From contig JAJQJQ010000003.1 of NCBI GenBank assembly GCA_028622995.1, forward strand, positions 3,038,001-3,102,000: a DNA stretch of 64,000 nt, given 5' to 3'. Each line of letters starts with the position of its first letter. Within the stretch, counting starts at the first letter, position 1. Below, one piece after another: positions 11,562 to 24,618 of this stretch. The position numbers and the translations under genes are program-made. The stretch is from Panagrolaimus kolymaensis. Taxonomy: Eukaryota > Nematoda > Chromadorea > Rhabditida > Panagrolaimidae. The notes below the pieces were generated by a model. It had not been told where the DNA came from, searched no databases, and saw only the letters and a list, made by a program, of their open reading frames with translations.

Positions 11562-12169
11562 TATCACAGATGTTTAGTAAACAAAAGATATTTTTCAGTT
11601 AATTCGCATCGAACTTTTCTGAGTTTTAGATAGATTCGTTTTTTTAAATAATACGGGAATACCTCATTTTGCGGGTGTTGCTTTTTGTAGACTGTTTAGT
11701 CTTTTTATGTTTCTTTTTTGGTAAATTTACTAAAAAAAAAATTCGTTATTAAAAATTACAAACTTAGAAAAGATATGTCATGATGACCAAATCTCAAAAC
11801 GATAAATGTAAAAAAATATAATGATGATTGCTTAAAAGTTTCAAATACCTGTTTGGAAATTGTGATTTTTAAAAGCAGACGAAACAATAAAAATATAAAA
11901 ATCAACCGGCACAAAGTTTATCAGGAAATAAAAATAAGATACTAAAGATTTTTACAATTGCACAATAGTAAATAATAGACGCAAATCAAGCATATTTGAA
12001 GGAAGGGCAGCAGCAACTTATGAATAAAAGAAAGAAAAGAGGGCTTTGAAAAAAAAATGAGGAAAGCGACATCAAAATCTACTTTCTGACTTAGTATTAA
12101 GCTGGAATGACCAGAAAAAGTTCAACAATAAAAAAGATACCCCAAAAATGTATACAATTTTTTTCTTCT
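11562..12169. other. Convergent 3' region between mannosidase and dual oxidase
   Basis: AT-rich sequence between two stop codons facing each other; it should hold both 3' UTRs. No open frame, RNA gene or repeat is evident. Confidence 0.5.
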
Positions 12170-15100
12170 TTAAAATGTTTCAAATTTATGAACAAATGAT
12201 GGAGCATTTCGAACTCTATTGGCTTCAGTGCATGCTCTACGAATTTGTTTGTTCACAGGCGCAGGGCCACAACTGAATACACCAATGTCATTTATCTAAA
12301 AAAGAAAGCAAAATAGGTTTTATAATCGCCGAAAAAAACATACAGCTTGATGTTTATTTTGAAGATATTTAAAGAATACATTAAAATCGGGTCTACCAAA
12401 ATGATTTGTAGCTTTTAATCCAGTGAACATACTAGTATTGTTGCTATTTGTTAAACCACGGAAATGTTTTTCACAAATCCACTGAAATTTTTTTAAAAAT
12501 AATTAATTGAAGTTTAAAGGTATATTAAAATAGACAACTTACAAGCATAGTAGTTCGCAAATCAAATTTATGGAAGAATTGAGTAACAAAAATATGAGTT
12601 TCAATAATATTGCTTTTATCCATGTCTTCAACATTTTTAAGAACTTCAACAAACCATTCAAAGTTTTTGTGAGTTGGACAAATCCAAATAAAGTACACCT
12701 AAAAAGCTTTCATTTGCAAAATTTTTATCTATTTAGCCCAAACCTTTCGGCATCGAATGTTACTATGTTTTCCAGCTAAGGCTTCATTTGCAAGATCAGA
12801 CAAAGTTGAAGCGTATGGAGTGACACCAATTCCACCACCAACCATTACAACAACTTCATAATTTGTCCATTCTTGATTTCCATCACCAAATGGGCCACTC
12901 AAGTTTATAACTGGATAAGGAAGGCAAGAGGATTGTGACTCAATTATTTCATTTCGAAGCTTCCAAGTCCATGGTCCAACAGCCTTTAACAAATTTTTTG
13001 GTTTTAAATTTTAATACAAGTTTAAGTTTTACCTTTATGTATAATTCCAAAACGGATGATTGAGGAGCTGAAGCAAGGGAGAATGCATGATGTTCATTAA
13101 AAGTGCAACTAAATGCTGGACATGAAACACGAACCCATTGACCAGAACGGAATTTAAAGGAATGAGGCCGTTTAAATTCAATGTGAATTATGTCGGATGG
13201 TAGAATGGTGGCATCACTAATTTGAAGTTGTTTGTATTGTTGCCGCATACCAATAATTCGATCCAAAACGAAAATAATAATAGGTGCAGTTACGTAATAC
13301 CAAAATGTTGGAGCAGAAAGTAATTTAGGAAGACCGTGCAAAATTGTGAGGGCATAAAGAAGAATATTGAGTAAATGAGTAATTCGAAAAGCATGATAAG
13401 CTCGTTTAAGAATTGCAGGCATAGCAAAAACATAAATAATACTCATAATAACAACTAATAAAATTCCAGTGATACCAGTGATGGTACCAAAAAACCAATA
13501 ACTTATTGATGGAAGAAAATTGGAGCTAAACACCGCTTCTTGAAACAAGCACGCAAGGCCTTCTTGACTTTGAGTTGCAACATTATAGAAGTTTACACAA
13601 TGTCCAACCGTATGAATGATTGCCCAAAACCCAGCAGTGATTGCAACAATTTTATGGAAAGTTATAGCGGCATCAAATGGAATATATTCTCCTAATGGAG
13701 TTTCACGAAGAATGGTCATAACATTTCGGCATACAGTAAGTAACACTACTGCCATATTGAATGATATCGCTGCTGCAGCTCCACGAGTTATTGAAATACC
13801 ATATCCCATAACTCTACGAAGATCACGATGCTCCGTTTCATATCGATAATCTGTAAAGGTTTTTTTAATTTGACGCTTTACCCTGATAAAAAAATGCTTA
13901 CGCCAAAACCTTTCCATAAAAAGAATAAGATTTATTGCAATGAACATAAACATTATAGCAATGTGCTGACGATATGTTTCCAAATATGAAAAGATCAGAG
14001 ACATCCAATTAGTTTCGAAACAATTATTTTGTTCGGTAGTCACGGCAAAGCTGTTGAGACTTTCAGTCCTAAAAATTAGCGCAAATTTTATATTTCGTTT
14101 GAAGCTTCAAAACTTACTCTTCCAAATTAACTTTAAGTTGAGCTTTTCGTACATGAAGTCCTAAGGGCCTTCGAGGGTCAACAATGGCACTGAAAATTGT
14201 TTCAAAGTCTTTGTAAGTTAAAGTTTCTTGATCTTTTGCAATTCCAGCTCCTCGAAGAATTGATTCAATGACATCATCTTGCTCATATTGATCAATTTTA
14301 ACTCCAACCGCTGTATTTAAGGATTTAATAAAATCGCAAAATTCAATTCTTTCAACTTCACCATTTCCATCTCGATCACACATTTCAAACACTAATTGAA
14401 GTTTTTCTTTTTGTCCAGCTTGGGTAAATCTTTTTAAAACATCGATAAATTCTTGGAAGCACACGACGCTGCTATCATTTTTAGCCATGCAAGCAAACAT
14501 TCTTTCCACAAACAAATCATTTTCACGCATTCCCATTGCATCAGCAAATTCAGCTTTTGTTAACTTCATTTGTAAAATTTCTTCAATTGGAACATCTTCA
14601 AATTGTTTTGTGTTATCATTAAAAATTGGAGCATTAAAGGCTTTGGAATAAGCTTCACGGAAGAAATGGTCCAATTTTGCTTGTCTTTTATCTTTGGTTT
14701 CGGCTTCCTCTAATAAAACATCATTTTCAGCTTCAATTTCGCGGAAAGCTTTTTTATGTTTAGCTAAACAATTTGCTATTGCTGTTCTTAATTGCAGCCA
14801 ATGGGTTTCACTTTGTAATCGCAAAACAACATCATAGTTTTTGGGAATCGAAATACAAACAAATGGTCCATGCACGGGGCGACTAGCTTTCTTTGTAACG
14901 GTTATTGTAACTACATGAGTTTGAGACATATCTAATTTACGTAAAGTTCCTCCACGACGTTTTGTAATTTTTATGAGTGGGACGCTGACATCCAAGGTTA
15001 CGGTAACGGAGCGGCAAAATGTTTCATTAAGCCATTCAATTGCTGAATAATAAGATTTTGATATTAAAAGAAATATTTTATCGGTGTTTTTTACAAACCT

Positions 15101-18100
15101 GGAAAAGTGAACTTTGGTTCTTTGCCATTTATTTTCATAATATCACTCGTTTCCGCTGAAGGATGAATAGTATTATCAGCGGCAAAATGGGACAATGAAA
15201 GTTTTGCTTTAACTTTCTCGGATTGATCAAAAAGAATTCCCATTTTCTTTCGTCTTTGAACAAGAAAATATCCAATTCCAATGCAAACTAAAAAAACTTT
15301 ATACTATGTTTCTAACCCAAATTTTAGAATTTCCATACCAATTGGAACTGTTGCCAAAATAATGCAAGTAAATATGAATGCAACTTCATTTCCAGTAAAA
15401 TGATCGAATCTCATAAATGGTACACAACTTTCCAACCCAGTTGTATTAACTTGAAAAGGTTGAGGGCAAGGATCTCCTTGGCGCCAAAAGAAAACATCTT
15501 CTTGTAATTCACTTTTATTAATTGATGTTGTTTGACTGATGATATCTCGCAATGTAATGCTAAATACATATTCAATTTCTTCTTCGGTCAATAATCTAAA
15601 AAATATTTCCTTTAAATTTTTCAATTTTCCCTCTATTTTTGGTTATGTTTTCGTATTCCTTTAAAAAAGCTAGAGTCTTAGACAATTAATTAACAATATA
15701 AAATCAATTGTTTGAGTTCGTTCCACTAAAATGTTTTGTTTTTCTTTTCTCAAACAAAATTTTAACCGCAGCAACTTTTTTTAATGAAGTGCTCTTCTTT
15801 TTGTTACGTCATTATTAAACCCTCTTTTTCTTGTTCAATCAATTAATTTACACATTAAAAAACATGCATACCCGTTTAGTCGATTTTCAAACCAAAATCG
15901 ATCGGAATCTCGTAAACGAAGGAATTGGTCTTTAATAATTTCAGTAAAAAGTTCACCAGGTCCATCACCATTTGATTCAAGCATGCCACCAACATAAGCA
16001 TCAAGGATATCGATGTTGTTGTTATAAAGGGCAGAAAGATTACGAATAATCTAAAAATAAATTTTCTTGAGGAATTAAAAAAATTAAGATAGAATTACAT
16101 CAGGATTTTTAGCAGTAAAAGTAGGATTTATTGTTGTAAAAGTTCGAGGTTGTAATGAAAAGGTTTTTCTCAATTCATTATATGAAGGAATACCATTATC
16201 ACGAGCTCTCATAATCGAAGTTGAAACAACATCCAAACGAGTAAAATGCATAGGGCCAAAAATGAAATCTCTCAAATCTTCCACAACAATATTATCTTCA
16301 GCTTCAGCAATTTGTGAAGCCATTCCAAGGACTATTTCATCCACGGAATATTCTTGAACCACATCTTGAGCATTCCACCAATTTTGACATAATCGAAGAG
16401 CAGGAAATCCTCCAACTTCCGTTCTAAACTCACATGTTCCTTTCATTCTTAATAAAAGTGCGGGAGGCACAATGGAATGTGGAAATCGAAAAGCTGTGGT
16501 TGCAAAGGAATGTGAAATTCCCGGTGGCATATATGGCTTATATCTTTCATAAGGAGGAATGGCGCTTGAAATATTTAATAAAGCTGGTACAAAATCATAC
16601 AAAACAATTTTTTGTAACGTTGCAATAACAAATCGCCTTGCAGCTTGGAATAATTCTTCGTCAGTCCAATCTGGGTTTAATTCTTGCAGACGTTTAGCTT
16701 GAATATTATGCCATCGATACATAACCAAACCAAAACTTAATAATCCAGGATTTTCATTTACTCGAGAATCTCCCAAAACTAAAATAAATTTAATTAAAAC
16801 ATTATTTAATTTTTTTTTGGAAACTAACTAAAAAGTCTTTCAGGATTCATTAATCGATGAACCTGAGGCGGAGCTGGATTATTCAATGGAATGTGTTCAT
16901 TATTTAATGGTGGATATCCCTTCATTGGTCCTTCTGCAAGGGTTCCATTTTGCCATGATCTCAATTCCGCCACCCATGGTTCTTGGGTGCTATAAATAAA
17001 TGAAGCATCAATCCAACTTGTGCGGTCGTTAACCTATAGAATTTTTGTTGTTTACTTTTTGACTTATTTCTTTTTACAAATGTGTCTACCTGTTCACGAG
17101 GTGAATTTAATCCATGCCCAGTATTTTTATCATATTTTGCACGAGAAAATGGTATTTCTGTTTTACCTTCACATTCTTTATCAAATACTTCATCACATTT
17201 GGGTACAGGAATTTTTAACATTTCAAGTGGACAACTATTTTGTGTTGAATGCATTATTTCATATGCCACAACTTGGCCTGTAAAAAATTAGTGTTTTTTA
17301 AAAGAGTTATCATGCTGTGAACGAGGAAGAATGAAATGAGTTTTAAACGTGAAAGAGTGACCTCCGGAAAAAATGAAATTACTTTGCCGTCGACATTGAT
17401 CTTTTTTTTTAACTCTAAGAAAAGAAAGTTGATTGCGGAATTTTTTTCAATTTCAGTTTCATTTGCATTCGGGAGTTTATGTGCAGAATGGAAAACTTTT
17501 TTTGCTCTGCTTTGCTTGCGGAGGTGGAATGGAATGTCCAGTTTTTTCCTTCCTCGATTCTATCAACAATAATAAAGATTTGCTGTCGCAGTTGCATCCG
17601 AATAAAATGTGACGGTGAAGCAAATAAAAGAAAACTTTTCTCACTTCCAAAAAATAAATATTCCAGTAAGTGAGTGAAAGAAAGAAAAGAAGAAAAAATG
17701 GATGAAGGAAAAAAAGAAACTCACTGAAGAATGCTAACATAGTAGTTAAATTACGCTGCGATGGAATGCCTGATTGACCTTTGAAAACCAAATCTGAAAA
17801 CAAAATAAAAGAGGTAATAAAAGAGTTTAACAAAGGCTTTAAAATGGTTTAGTTTACCAGAGATAACACGAGCTGATGGAAGATTAGTTGGAAGCTGATA
17901 AACGCCATCTTGATAATTGCTTGGCGCATCTCGATGTAGTCTACTTCCAACACTGCCCCATTGTGGATTGGCCAAATTATTAAACCATCCATCATAACGC
18001 TGGAATTCATGAATTCTGTCTAATGCTAAAACAAAAAAACACTAATTAAATTTTTTTTTGCCTTTTTTGTGATTCACATCAGCCGCCTCCAAATTCAAAA

Positions 18101-18741
18101 AACGAGAAGGCTTTTTCCTTTTAAAAAGTTTTTCTTGTCGTGTATTTTATTTTTTTGTTGCAAAAAACCCTCTCTCTTAAATATGTCAATGATTATTGTT
18201 GACAAATTGCAAAATGAAAAGAAAAAAATGTAAGTAAGTATCTTTTTTGAGGTACAACAATCAACCCAACAACGCCCATGTGCTTTGATAAAAAAGAAAC
18301 GTTTCTTTTGTAAAAAAAAGAGAGTAAAAAGTTTTTTTTCAAGTACTTTCAATGGAATTTTTTTTATTTAAAAAATCTTTTAAAAAAAGTGCTGCTGCCA
18401 ATAAAATTCGAATAAAAATTATGTAAAAGTAAGAAAAAAAAACAATGAAATAACAACTATTGAAGTCAAAACCAGTATAAAAATTTTTTTATGAAAGAAA
18501 AACTACACACGTAATTTCCAAACAAACAGTAAAAAAAACCTGTTTATGGTCATTTAAATCTAACTAACCCTATAATAAACTTGTTTAAAGTATGTAAGTT
18601 CATAAAAAGCCGTAAAAAATAGGGTAAGAAAAAAAATAGTGGCTTACCTGAGGCGAAAGTGACCAAAAATGAAACAATAAAAAGTGAAATAATCCATTTT
18701 GATTTAATTTCATCATCAAAACGACGACGTCGGCGCTGCAT
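12170..18741 (-). CDS. bli-3: Dual oxidase (DUOX, BLI-3-like)
   Basis: Fifteen exons (18741-18648, 18025-17858, 17793-17725, 17277-17090, 17033-16829, 16778-16099, 16050-15872, 15595-15339, 15287-15099, 15042-14118, 14068-13033, 12983-12744, 12698-12543, 12481-12344, 12295-12170) give 1549 residues. DUOX makes H2O2 with a gp91phox core and has an extracellular peroxidase-like domain; worm BLI-3 cross-links cuticle tyrosines and acts in immunity. Seen in order: a signal peptide with a run of five arginines, the peroxidase domain (about 40-560; LGDSRVNENPGLLSFG, FRFPHSIVPPALLL, SVDEIVLGMASQIAE), a membrane segment, a canonical EF-hand (CDRDGNGEVERIEF, about 898), heme-ligand helices (FHKIVAI, IIHTVGHCVNFY, HAFRITHLLN, LTILHGLPKLL), FAD motif HAFSLASAP, NADPH motif GGGIGVTPYAS and C-terminal VHKFETF. 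I took the ATG at 18741 because an in-frame ATG at 18837 is separated from it by a good acceptor. Confidence 0.94.
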
Positions 18742-21700
18742 GAAGAAGCTCCGATAAAGCGTTTTGGAGCTAAAGAAATTTTTAAGTTCTAAAAAAAGCA
18801 AAAAAAAGTAAGGATGATGCCAAATAAGATTTTTCAATATGGAAAAAATAAATCAATGTAAAGCGCGATTACATACAACAACTCTCTGTAAGAGATGATG
18901 GGTTTTGGGGAAAGAATAACGCGTTTCAAAGAAAAAATGCAAGAAGCTCCTTCGACTTCAATTGATAGTAGTAGAATTGCTCGTCACAAAGAACAAAAAG
19001 AAAAACCGCAAAAAACAGGCCAGTCGCAAACAATATAATGCGCAATATTTGAAGAAGTAATATTGGAATGAAAAAAAATAATGAAACAGAGAGAATTACA
19101 TAAGCATTTCCATATTTATAAAGCAACAAAAAGGCCAAAACTAACGTCAAAAAGCTGTCGAGCATAATTACGGTAGCTACTAAAAACTATATCACCAGAT
19201 TCTAAGAGCTAATAAAAAAATAAAATGATTAAGTTGTAAAAAAAATAAATAAGCTTGCTTGTTGAATCAAATAAAAGCCAAAAAAATTTTCTTGAAATGG
19301 TTTTTCATTGAGGAACAGTCTTTTAAGAATCAAAGACATTTTATTCTAAACTCGCCCGCCTATTTCCGGGACGACAGACAAACGAAGGAAAAAATTGTAT
19401 TAACCGCGCAAGACTTTTTTTAAAATAGGTGATCAAGCCAATAAAAAAAGTCAAATCAGTAGAATTCAGGTTATATGGATTGTTTTAAAACAAATTAATT
19501 AATAAAACAATAATAATCATAATTTGCACTTTCCCAGAAAACAATAAAAAAATTTCAAGTAAGAAAATCAAAAAATTAATAATTAGGTTGATTGACATAA
19601 AAAAATTTAAAATAATAAAACTAATTTATGACAGTCGAAAAAATTGAAACAAATAATTATGTAAAAAAAGAAAAGGTTTAACAATAGAAGATGAATGTCG
19701 AAAGCGAAATGGAGTGAAATGAGGTCGGTTGATGGAGAAACTATGTATTTTCTATTTCTTCAATCCAGAAAAAGGGAATAGAAAAAAAGAAACCAAGCCG
19801 CCAGAGGCATCATCCATCCTCAGAAATATTTATCCTCGTTAAGTTAGATTATAAAAACGTTAAGAATTTTTTTGAGGACATCTGCAAAGGAAATGGAGTC
19901 AAAACTTGAACTCGCGAACCCTTTATGTGGTCTTTGCTGTTTTGAAAAGTAACAAGCACAGGGCGGAATAACAGTGACAAAAGAAACAAAATTCTTAAAT
20001 ATTTTACTTTTTTACTAGGTTGCATACATATTTTGGATTATTGGATGCATGTATGTAAATAATACACATGACGTTGTTGAAGGAAACAAAAAAAGAAAAG
20101 TTCAAAAAAAAATTTTTTTAAATTTTTTTTAACTTTGATATTTGTTTTTTCCAAACTCAAGTGAAATCCTCTTCTTTCTCTCTCTTTAGGTAAAATTCCA
20201 TTATGACATCTTATGATATTACGTACATATAAAATGAAAAAATAAGTTAAGTGGAGAACTTGTTTAAATATTAACTGTCATGACAGTATACAAAAAAATC
20301 ATAAGTAAATATGAAAAAGAAATAATAGAAGATATAATAGCTAAAGGGTAAATAAAAACAATAAACTCATATACACTTTAGAAAAGTAAATTCTACGAGG
20401 TCAAATTTTCTCAATTTTTGCACGTTTGAAGCAAAGAAAAAACGAAAGCTATGAAAGTTTATGGTAGAGAAAAAAGCTATAATGAAAGTAGGTATTTTTT
20501 ATTAACTTCAATGTCGAAACCAAAAATAAAATAAAAAACACATACATATTTTCAGACGCCTGATCGCTTGTGGTTCAGCTGTTCACTGATTTTCTTTCTT
20601 TTTTTTTGCTTTTATGGAAACCAAACCAGAATTGCCAGTTAAAAAGGCTTTCAAAAAAGAATTAAAAAAGAAAATATAAAGAGAAATTCCACACGCAAAA
20701 CACCACCGCGAGTGAATTTATTTTTTATTTGGATGCATGCAAAACTCCTCAATCAATGATGTTGCGCAGAAAATCAACCAAACCCCTTTCCTTGATCGCC
20801 TAAAGAAAAAAAGAAGGTGAAATAGTCAGAGGCGAGATTGGAGCGACGACATTCTCTTTCATTATTTTCACCCAAAAACAAAAAAAAGATGCGTGTTTAA
20901 AGATTTTTGAAATTGGTTTTAAGATTTAAAATCAGTGAAGTTGAAGATGTTTAAATCAAAGTTCCAGAAATGGCAAAAAAAATGGCTGACATTCAATGAT
21001 ATCAGCCGCAAGCGGTGTTATCACTCATCGATTTAATTAATGATCTTCGAAAAATGTGGTAAAATAACACACATCAAAAAAAGGGTTAAAAATATATTGA
21101 AAATAATGCTACATAAAACCTTGACATTTGCTTTGATGGAAAAAAATAGAGTGTCTTTGCGCCACCACCGAGAATGGTTTGTTTTGTAAGGCGAAGATGC
21201 TTATCATTCATAAATGGTCGCGTAAGTGAGTCCGAAATACATAACATTCTCGTGAGTTTTCATACTGAGAAGAAAATCAGATTTTGTTTGATAGCAAAAA
21301 AAGTGGCAGAAAAATTTTAACTCTCTAAATATTTTTCTTTAATAATTTTGAAACACGCATGTGTTTTTTTGCTTCCAAAAACGAAAAATTTAAAAATTAA
21401 AAAGCCCCTGTTTTTAATAATAAAATAAATTAATCATACTTCTTTATGTCAGAAATATGGAGGCGTTTCAAACTTTTTTTTGGCCTCCCTTTTGACCTTC
21501 ATGAATTGACCTTTTGTTTCATAACTTTAATTTTTGCTGATTTGTTATTTTTTTTTCTCTCACTCTTCTGATTCATAGCAACAAGCATTTATTTTTTTTT
21601 AAATTTTTTACATTAAAGAAATAAGCGAAAAGAAAGATATGTGATTTAAAAAAGTGCCAAAAAACCTTGGAATTTTGTTTAATAAACTAAAAAAAAATGT

Positions 21701-21811
21701 TGCTAAAATAAAAAAACTTGATTAAAATTGATACATTAATAAAGTGATTACATATTCTCGATTTGCTTTCTCCTTTTTAAGAAAAATGTAAATATGGAGG
21801 CATGTTTCTAT
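18742..21811. other. 3.1-kb upstream region of the dual oxidase gene, no gene seen
   Basis: AT-rich with many A- and T-runs. A minus-strand frame at 18926-19165 encodes mostly Leu/Phe/Ile and looks compositional. Several TTATCA/TGATAA (GATA-type) words occur, for example near 21200, but none can be tied to a gene. The stretch probably holds the dual oxidase promoter and the 3' flank of the first hsp-12 gene. Confidence 0.45.
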
Positions 21812-22196
21812 TTATTTCTTTTGAGCTGAAATGTTGAGAACACCACGAGATGAAAGATGGGATTTAAGAGTTGAAACATCGACATCAGCGGGAAGTTTGT
21901 AAGCGCGATTGATTTCACGGGCAACGGTTCCATGTTGGTCGCTACGAACTTCATGGCGACAACGGATCAAAATTTCTTGTCCTGATACTTTAACCTAAAA
22001 AATAATGGAGCTAATTCCCGCTCCATAAAAATTGAGAATAGCTTACTTCGATTTCATTAGGGGTGAAGAATTGAACATCGAGCCCGACTTCAAACTTGTC
22101 ACCAGTGTTATTAACTCTAACAACGCCATCATTGTGTTGAAGAGGCCAATCCCAGGTTTCTCCAACCCAATCGTGTTCAAGAGGAATAGAAGACAT
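21812..22196 (-). CDS. hsp-12: Small heat-shock protein, HSP-12 type (copy 1)
   Basis: Two exons (22196-22047, 21994-21812) give 110 residues, the size of the nematode HSP-12 family. It is essentially a bare alpha-crystallin domain, with a very short N-terminal arm (MSSIPLEHDWVGETWDWPLQ) and no C-terminal IxI motif. Core signatures are DKFEVGLDVQFFTPNEIEV and GTVAREINRAYKLP, followed by SHLSSRGVLNISA. HSP-12 proteins form small oligomers and are known for weak or no classical chaperone activity and for stage- or stress-linked expression. A second copy lies 1.0 kb upstream in the same orientation with its intron at the identical place. A GAAtcTTC word (22525-22532), half of a heat-shock element, lies about 330 bp before the ATG, which is only weak evidence for HSF control. 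Confidence 0.92.
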
Positions 22197-23231
22197 AATT
22201 TAATAATCTGAAAATCAAAAACTTATTAATCAAAAACAAACTAAATTTTTTTTTAAAACAAAATTAATTTTTCTCTCTCTCACACAATTTTGACGAGGTT
22301 CTGTCAAAATGAAAGAAGAAGAAAGCGATGATGGATAAAATACAGCCTACGCTTAAAGTTGCGCAAAAGCAAAAAGTTTTTATTTTCTTTTTCTTTTTTT
22401 CTTGACAACAACAACCTGTGCTTCTTTTTTTTTTCATTATTGGTGGCTGAGGGATATTTCTGAGAGTGGGCTTAAAGTTCTTATTCTTTCTTCGAAACTC
22501 AATAAAGCCGACGACGGCTCTTAAGAATCTTCTTTCTACTCTTTTTTGCTGCTGCAACTCTTCAATACCTCCTTTTTGTACACATAAATAAATACACACA
22601 AACACATTGCAACCTTCTGTTTTTTCTGTTGAATGGAATGAAAGAATAAAACTTTTTTCAACATCGGTTAAGTGTTATTAAAATATTTAATGCAAAAAAT
22701 AAACTCGAAAGTGAACTTTATATAACTTAAAAAATATCTTTGATTTTCCATTTTAAATTATTATTAACCTTTGATGGAAATCAAATGGCCATTTCGCGAT
22801 CGCGATTTTTTTTAATAAATAACAACGGCAGCTGCCAGTGGCTACTTTGATTGCTGCACATTTTTTGTGCTTACTTTGATCAACCACTGAGAGTGTAACT
22901 TTGGATAAGCCTTTTATTTTTTTAAGCAATAAATGATTGGGAAAATAATGTCGCACATCTTTCTAGATTTTTCGGGAAAAGCTCTTAAAACTTTGATAGA
23001 GACTGAATACGTGAGTAAATTTTTAAGATCTTCTTTGATTCACTTTTAATTTAATTTACTTTATGGTAACAAGAAAACATGGCAGGCAATGATGAAATAT
23101 TTAACATGAAAGAAAAATACGAAAAAATGAGAAAAGTATCGCTTAGCATTACTATAAAAACTCAAAAAAAGTTTAATTACTACCTGCAACAAGATAGAAA
23201 AATAAAAAGAAAAAAATACAGTAAAATAAAT
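22197..23231. other. Spacer between the two hsp-12 copies
   Basis: AT-rich sequence with purine and pyrimidine runs. It should contain the promoter of copy 1 and the 3' end of copy 2. Frames at 22264-22605 and 22753-22956 on the minus strand show no domain and contain lysine and phenylalanine runs. Confidence 0.4.
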
Positions 23232-23624
23232 TTAATGTTTCTTTTGGGCAGTAATTGTCAAAACTCCACGGCTGGTAAGGTGAGATTTAAGGGTGGATGC
23301 ATCAACTTCAGATGGAAGATGGTATGTGCGGCTGATTTCACGTGCAACGGTTCCATGTTGATCATCACGATTTTCATGGCGGAAATGAACAACAAGAGTG
23401 TTGCCATTGACTTTTACCTTCAAAAGATTTGTGTTTTGTATGGATTGATTAACAAAAAAAAAGAGATGACTTACTTCAATTTCTTTGGGAGTAAAGAAAG
23501 ATGCATCGAGTCCAACTTCAAATTTGTCAGTACTGTTGTTAACTTTTACAACACCATCATTGTGTTGGAGGGGCCAATCCCATTGTTCTGCATTCCAATT
23601 ATGTTCAACTTCAACTTTAGACAT
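23232..23624 (-). CDS. hsp-12: Small heat-shock protein, HSP-12 type (copy 2)
   Basis: Two exons (23624-23475, 23417-23232) give 111 residues. It shares with copy 1 the segment WDWPLQHNDGVV, DKFEVGLD, FFTP-EIEVKV, DQHGTVAREI and SRGVL-I-AQKK, but differs in the N-terminal arm (EHNWNAEQ), in the middle strands (GNTLVVHFRHENRD) and in a final His. The first exons are both exactly 150 nt. The 57-nt intron is 3n and stop-free, so an unspliced message would encode 19 extra residues inside the crystallin domain. Divergence is moderate, so this is an old tandem duplication and not a recent one. Confidence 0.92.
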   Translation of the reverse strand: MSKVEVEHNWNAEQWDWPLQHNDGVVKVNNSTDKFEVGLDASFFTPKEIEVSHLFFFVNQSIQNTNLLKVKVNGNTLVVHFRHENRDDQHGTVAREISRTYHLPSEVDASTLKSHLTSRGVLTITAQKKH

Positions 23625-24618
23625 TTTTTCTAAAAAATTAAGTAATTTTAAGAATTTTAATATTACAAAAAAATTTTTATAAAAACAAAAAAAGTAGCAC
23701 GAAGGGAAAAAATTTCAAACTCTAACAACAACACAAAAAAAACCCGCTTGGAGAATAGCTTGGATACACTTGTGGCATTATTTTCTATTGCAAAAATATT
23801 TGTGGGCGATTGAATGTGATTTCTTTTTTTTTCTTTGCTTAGCTTTTTATCGTTTATAACACACTACTACTACTAGCAAACAACAGCAACAAGCTGTGCA
23901 TAAACGGGAGGATTTACTTCGATGGAGGCGGGTAAGCAAAAATAATGGCATTCATTGATCTCCTTGCCTTAGGCAAGCAACTAGCTAAGACGAGATTGGT
24001 TAAAAGAAAATGGATTTATAAATTTTTCCCCCAATTTTTAAAAGTTATTCTTTTTTTAAAACAACGAAAGATAAATCAATTTTGAGGGACATCATTATTC
24101 TTTGATATAAAAACTTTATGAAATGAGTTTTTTGATTGACTTTAAATTCTTTAATTCTGTTTATTTATTTGTGGTTTTTTAGCTTTAAGAAAAGTTTTTT
24201 TTCTCATCAATGTGGGATTTTCAACTTCCATAGCAAGACAAAATCTGCTGTTAGTTTCTCATGCTATTTTTTTTGTAAATAAACAAATTACCCAACAACA
24301 GCTAGTGAGCTTTTGAACTTTTTCAATAACATTCAAATTGATTTAGTCTGGTGGTCGATGTTGCTTGTTGACAAATTTTGACAATGAATGAATATCAAGA
24401 AGACGAAAACATTCACTCGCAAAAATGCATCTTTATCCAGAAAAATCCATACTCGTAAAAAACAAACAGAAAACACAGCCCAGAGAAAAAAAAAGTGAAA
24501 ATGCATATTAAAAATTAAATAAAAAAACATTAAGAATAAATTATTAAAATTAAATTATCTTTTAATAGAAAAATATCAGTCTAAATTTTTGATATGAAAA
24601 AATCATTTGGTAGAAATT
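23625..24618. other. Upstream region of hsp-12 copy 2
   Basis: AT-rich with no supported gene. TATAAAAA on the minus strand (complement of TTTTTATA near 23675) about 50 bp before the ATG could be the core promoter of copy 2. Confidence 0.35.

Noticed and set aside
18742..18837. Earlier in-frame ATG at 18837 for the dual oxidase
   Set aside because: The intervening sequence reads as a Phe/Leu-rich stretch with a strong TTTTTTAG acceptor inside it, so it looks like intron or leader.
22264..22605. 113-codon minus-strand frame between the hsp-12 genes
   Set aside because: It contains a lysine run from poly-T/CTT sequence and no recognisable domain; promoter region is more likely.
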